64,000 bases of DNA, from contig CAZRBW010000005.1 in the NCBI GenBank assembly GCA_964598395.1, positions 23,534-87,533 on the forward strand, written 5' to 3'. Each line of letters opens with the position of its first letter. Within the stretch, counting starts at the first letter, position 1. A model generated the notes under the pieces. The model searched no databases. It was not told the DNA's origin and was given only the letters and a program-made list of their open reading frames with translations. This stretch comes from CAXBDP01 sp964598395. GTDB taxonomy: Bacteria > Bacteroidota > Bacteroidia > Cytophagales > Cyclobacteriaceae. The translations under genes were made by a program, and so were the position numbers. This document shows positions 60,849-64,000 of this stretch, one piece after another.

Positions 60849-62303
60849 TTACTGTGCGGATTGAGGAATGATAAATCCATCTGTGAATTGTTCTTGAAGT
60901 GCTTTGGCTATTTCTAATAGTTTTTTGTCCTCCCATTTACGACCATGGATTGCTATGCCTACGGGTAATCCTGTTTTTGTAATACCTATTGGGATTACTA
61001 CAATAGGATGCCCTCCAATGGCAGTATCAAAATTGAATCGCCCTATAGCATCTGTATATGCGATCTTTTTGCCGTTTACAAGAAATGCTTTTCCAGCTTT
61101 CTGATGCTTGAATGCCGAAATTGATGCAACTGGTGTGATCCAGATATCATACTGATTGAAAAACTCTATAAAACTATCTCCAATGATTTCTTTTTGTTCT
61201 AGGGTTTTTAAATGTGTACTTGGAGTCATTCGTATGCCTCTAAAGGCACTTCTAGCCCAATGGATATCCTTGTATTTGAAAAAAATGAATAAGAAAACAA
61301 TAAAACTTGTGAGGAAAGGAGGCATGGGAGCTCCTGAGGCGACTTCATAACCAAACAAACGCCCATTTATTCGATATGCGAGATTTGCATCGTAAGCAGG
61401 TTGAGCTTCATTTATTAAATGTCCGCCTGATTTGATTTTATTCAGAAATTGAGATATCAATTGTGAGTAATCATTATCGATTTCTAATCCATATAAGCTT
61501 TTTGAAAATGCTATTTTCAATGGAGTTCCATCCCATTGGCTTCTATGGAAGTCTACTGGAGGGATTTCTGATATTTCACTTTGTTGAGTTAAAATGGACA
61601 TTGCGAGGATCAAATCATCTACTGTTCTGGCCATAGGGCCAGGCATAGTTAAGTGCCGGTGTCCTTGGGGCTTTCCTGGCATGAGAAATTGTCCTCGATT
61701 AGATAGAGATTGCTCTGAGGGTCTAATACCACAAATCCCACAAAAATGAGCAGGAACTCTTATAGAACCGCCAGCATCTGAACCTAATTCTAATGGAGTA
61801 AAACCCATTGCTAATGCAGCAGCAGAACCACCAGAGCTTCCTCCCGCTACATAATCAGTATTGTAGGGATTATTAGTTTGGCCAAACCAAGAGTTGGTGC
61901 TTTGCCAATCAATAGAAAACAATGGTAAATTAGTTTTCCCAATGATTATCGCACCAGCTTCCTTCAATTTTTTTACGAGTACAGCATCTTCTTTGGCAAT
62001 ATAATTTTTTAGAAAAGGAGACCCCATAGAACTTATCAGCCCTCTTACATTAAAGCCATCCTTTACGGTCATTGGAAGCCCATGTAATGGCCCCATTTTT
62101 TGACCATTTTTCAGCATTAAATCCTTTTCTTCAGCTTCCTTTATTAACTCCTCGCTATTTCTTAAATCTGTGATGGCATTAATTTCTATCTGATACCTCT
62201 CAATCTGATCAAGAAATGCCAATAGAACATCTTTAGAACTCATTTGACCATTGTGTATCAAGGAAAGTATTTCCTTTGCTGGTTTGAAAACAATTTTATC
62301 CAT
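60849..62303 (-). CDS. Amidase of the amidase-signature family (copy 2)
   Basis: 484 residues, identical to the protein at 56119-57573. This copy keeps what is probably the original upstream region, continuing into single-copy DNA after 62350. Confidence 0.9.
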   Translation of the reverse strand: MDKIVFKPAKEILSLIHNGQMSSKDVLLAFLDQIERYQIEINAITDLRNSEELIKEAEEKDLMLKNGQKMGPLHGLPMTVKDGFNVRGLISSMGSPFLKNYIAKEDAVLVKKLKEAGAIIIGKTNLPLFSIDWQSTNSWFGQTNNPYNTDYVAGGSSGGSAAALAMGFTPLELGSDAGGSIRVPAHFCGICGIRPSEQSLSNRGQFLMPGKPQGHRHLTMPGPMARTVDDLILAMSILTQQSEISEIPPVDFHRSQWDGTPLKIAFSKSLYGLEIDNDYSQLISQFLNKIKSGGHLINEAQPAYDANLAYRINGRLFGYEVASGAPMPPFLTSFIVFLFIFFKYKDIHWARSAFRGIRMTPSTHLKTLEQKEIIGDSFIEFFNQYDIWITPVASISAFKHQKAGKAFLVNGKKIAYTDAIGRFNFDTAIGGHPIVVIPIGITKTGLPVGIAIHGRKWEDKKLLEIAKALQEQFTDGFIIPQSAQ

Positions 62304-62615
62304 TGGAGTTTGATCTAATTAGCTTATTTAAAAGTAATTAAATTTTTACTACAACTTTGTCTGTCTCATAGCTAATATGATCTTCAGCTTTCCTGCCAAG
62401 GATGAATCATGTGTCTTTTAATAAAGCAAGATCATTGGGAATTAAAACAGTTCAATGAAATACTGAGCTTCTGAAAATATCAGTTTCTGATAGTTTGGTT
62501 AGAGGACAGATAAATGGATTGATAATCTACCTGCAGATTAACTTAGACCTCGTTTGAAGGTTAGCCATAAGAAGATAGAAAGTAGTGGTATGGCGGAAAT
62601 AAGATTCTTGACTGG
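62304..62615. other. Intergenic region with the right border of the duplication
   Basis: About 310 bp. It contains the last TTTTTACT (62343-62350), after which the DNA is single copy. No reading frame with family character, hairpin terminator or full promoter was found. Confidence 0.5.
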
Positions 62616-63404
62616 TTAAATAGCCACCAAATTTCTACTTTTTATTTGATTGTATGCTCCATTCCAAAGATCAATACGTTTTTGCAGAGCTTCTATGGTA
62701 GCTTCTTCAGCTTCAATCCAAGCTTTGTCGTCCGTGCCACAAAGATTTGATGTCATTTGTAAAGCCAAATGACTATGATGATCTCCGTCAACTTCAATAT
62801 GCCTTTCTAGGTAATATTTGAAGATTGAAATACTGTCAGGAAATCTATTATGCATATCGTCAACGATTGAAATAAACATTCCTGGAATTAAATCCTCACG
62901 ACCAAAAGTAAAAATCGCTGATTGCAAATAATCTTTGTTACTATTTATGATTTTAAAAGTAAAGTCCACAAAATCTTGAGCCTCTTTTGGCGTCTCTGAA
63001 GCATTATAGGAAGCTTGAAAGTCTCCTGTGTTTTTTAAAGATTCGGTAAATTTTTCGATTTGAGATGCATCTGCTCCGCATTGATTCATGGCATCAAGAT
63101 ATAATTCAAAGTGGCTCTTCTTATTGCCAAATAGGTCAATATCAGATTCTTCACCTGCAACTATCTCATTGATTAATTGCCGTGTTTCTGCAGAACCCTT
63201 TGGAAACCAAGGGATGCTTGTACAAGTTAGGTTGTTTTGTAAAGTCTTCAGTAAAGACATAAAGTCCCAAACAGCATATATATGAAACTGCATGAAAATT
63301 TTTAGATCTTCAATATCTTCTATTGCTGAATACACTTTATGGTTGATAATTTCCTGTCTTAATGGTTCTATTTTCTCCCGTATTCTCTGTAGTTGACTTG
63401 TCAT
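62616..63404 (-). CDS. DUF3050 family protein, heme-oxygenase-like helical fold
   Basis: 262 residues, mostly helical, without signal or membrane segments. The pattern (FMQFHIYAVWDFMSLLK at about 38-53, then SDIDLFGNKKSHFELYLDAM, and YYLERHIEVDGDHHSHLA at 197-213) fits DUF3050, related to heme-oxygenase-like proteins. His41, Glu85/86, His98, Glu200, Asp206 and His209/210 are placed as possible metal ligands, as in heme-oxygenase-like diiron oxidases. Whether it binds heme, two irons or nothing is not known. It lies upstream of the amidase on the same strand with a 312-bp gap. Confidence 0.75.
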   Translation of the reverse strand: MTSQLQRIREKIEPLRQEIINHKVYSAIEDIEDLKIFMQFHIYAVWDFMSLLKTLQNNLTCTSIPWFPKGSAETRQLINEIVAGEESDIDLFGNKKSHFELYLDAMNQCGADASQIEKFTESLKNTGDFQASYNASETPKEAQDFVDFTFKIINSNKDYLQSAIFTFGREDLIPGMFISIVDDMHNRFPDSISIFKYYLERHIEVDGDHHSHLALQMTSNLCGTDDKAWIEAEEATIEALQKRIDLWNGAYNQIKSRNLVAI

Positions 63405-63885
63405 TGCTTTTTTATTATATCAGTTTGAGGATATTGGTTCTGTCAGATTTTAAGGTTTCCCAAAATTTTGTCTAATAGTCAATACTTGTATTTTTCAATC
63501 CAGCCATTCAATATTTAACTATTTTGCTAATAACTGCATAGCCAATAATGAATGTGTTTGGTCGCAAGTAAACCACTACTTTTCGTTATTTGTTTTTGTA
63601 AGATTATTTTTTTGACGTTTTAATTGTCCGCTTTTTAAGGAATATAGCAAAGCCTTTCTTAATCGTTTTGTCAAATTTGTGAAAAATTGGAGTTGTATTG
63701 GTACAACAAACTTTAGGCAAGAACTCGCTTATTTTCTATTTTTCTTTTGGAAGTACTTGGAGTAGATTTTTTATAGATTCCTGCAACTTTTGACAATATT
63801 TATGCAACATTACCATCGCTTCAGAAGATATCTTTGCTCGTTAGATTTTAGTTTAAGAATCTTTCGATATTATGATAAATAGAAT
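63405..63885. other. Intergenic region, nothing recognised
   Basis: About 480 bp between divergent genes, very AT-rich. No reading frame with family character, structured RNA or repeat was found. It must hold the promoters of both neighbours, but no full TTTG/TAnnTTTG pair was clear. Confidence 0.4.
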
Positions 63886-64000
63886 ATGAATACTTCTTCT
63901 GAAAGTAAAGAAACTCATAGAGATCAATTTATACCAAGTTCAGAGTTTTATAGCCATATAATTGATAGTTTACAAGATTATGCAATTTTTACAGTTGATA
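63886..64000 (+). CDS. PAS-domain protein, probably a sensor kinase (partial, cut by window edge)
   Basis: An open frame starts at the ATG at 63886 and runs off the window (38 codons). It begins MNTSSESKETHRDQF and then enters EFYSHIIDSLQDYAIFTVD, the start of a PAS domain as found in many sensor kinases. An upstream ATG at 63872 meets a stop after five codons. What follows the PAS domain cannot be seen. Confidence 0.55.
   Translation, partial: MNTSSESKETHRDQFIPSSEFYSHIIDSLQDYAIFTVD

Larger units (their letters stand above)
1450..61847. repeat. Dispersed over-represented octamer GCGGGAGG (34 sites, Chi-like)
   Basis: Exact copies found by eye. Plus strand starts: 1450, 7259, 12882, 17475, 21024, 28703, 34751, 39398, 46850, 48039, 50681, 54174, 58904. 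Minus strand (CCTCCCGC) starts: 3662, 5551, 6584, 7165, 12987, 16607, 19757, 25256, 28278, 31565, 33507, 38734, 40554, 43971, 47290, 50159, 51638, 53400, 57110, 58130, 61840. The three at 58130, 58904 and 61840 come from the tandem duplication. Sites occur inside genes in different frames and in both orientations, and also between genes. Confidence 0.85.
57613..62342. repeat. Second copy of the 4730-bp tandem duplication
   Basis: The copy starts with TTTTTACT (57613-57620) and its right border is another TTTTTACT (62343-62350). Left of 52883 and right of 62350 the sequences differ at once. The shared 8 bp at all three borders is the product expected of a duplication between two short direct repeats. 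Confidence 0.95.

Noticed and set aside
1450..61847. GCGGGAGG as ribosome binding sites, because it contains GGAGG.
   Set aside because: The sites are mostly inside genes, in both orientations, and not 5-10 nt before starts; genes here show no Shine-Dalgarno sequences.
52883..62350. The duplicated segment as a transposon or integrated element.
   Set aside because: No transposase, integrase, terminal inverted repeats or tRNA target are present, and the borders share only an 8-bp direct repeat.
1..64000. tRNA, rRNA or CRISPR arrays.
   Set aside because: No cloverleaf other than the tRNA-like part of tmRNA, no rRNA sequence and no regularly spaced repeats were seen.

Overview
The window reads as chromosomal DNA of a Bacteroidota bacterium, most likely of the Cytophagales group. 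The support is an AT-rich composition, families typical of this phylum (DUF4270, DUF6048/DUF6452, DUF2490, a bacterial GGGP synthase, BshC, a TonB-dependent receptor with a carboxypeptidase-like N-terminal domain), start sites without Shine-Dalgarno sequences, many upstream boxes of the form TAnnTTTG, and a tmRNA whose tag reads GESNYALAA. No tRNA, rRNA, CRISPR array, transposase or phage structural gene was seen.

Layout. 1-3.1 kb: partial PiT-like transporter, two small membrane proteins, GGGP synthase, and a convergent AraC regulator. 3.2-7.9 kb (minus strand): acyl-CoA dehydrogenase, then the tightly packed run panC-panD-flippase-like-rfaE2-YugP peptidase. 8-12 kb (plus): degenerate starch-synthase-like protein, DUF4270 lipoprotein, glmS. 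12-18.3 kb: degenerate 3-hydroxyacyl-CoA dehydrogenase, ridA, gltX, Lys1-like dehydrogenase, deoC, acylphosphatase. 18.3-26.7 kb: M14 peptidase, large TonB-dependent receptor, TPR sensor kinase. 26.8-29.3 kb: tmRNA, accD, class I aldolase. 29.4-37 kb: serine hydrolase, a VapC toxin with a tiny antitoxin, DASH cryptochrome, DUF4197, S9 peptidase, DUF6048/DUF6452 pair. 37-41.2 kb: rimO-bshC-formyltetrahydrofolate cyclo-ligase, then a CBS protein. 41.3-50.6 kb: MORN/DUF2490 pair, msrA, K+ channel, M28 peptidase, gcvP, XRE/DUF2975 pair. 50.7-62.3 kb: P-type ATPase followed by a 4730-bp tandem duplication. 62.6 kb to end: DUF3050 protein and the start of a PAS-domain protein.

Two results stand out. 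First, the asymmetric octamer GCGGGAGG occurs 34 times (31 independent of the duplication) on both strands, in several reading frames and in intergenic DNA, far above chance for AT-rich DNA. It resembles a Chi-type recombination signal. Second, a 4730-bp segment is present twice head to tail with the same 8-bp TTTTTACT at all three borders. It carries a SigZ-like sigma factor, an ArsI/CadI dioxygenase, an ArsN1/PAT-like acetyltransferase, an SGNH hydrolase, an amidase and the 5' end of the P-type ATPase gene. I read this as a recent amplification, through microhomology, of a probable organoarsenical-resistance module. A sequence assembly error must be excluded first.

Smaller oddities are an AccD that has lost most of its zinc-ribbon cysteines, a starch-synthase-like protein without the KxGG motif or C-terminal domain, and a terminator for the AraC gene lying inside the coding part of the convergent GGGP synthase gene. 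Start sites, promoters and functions are judged by eye; no database search was run.
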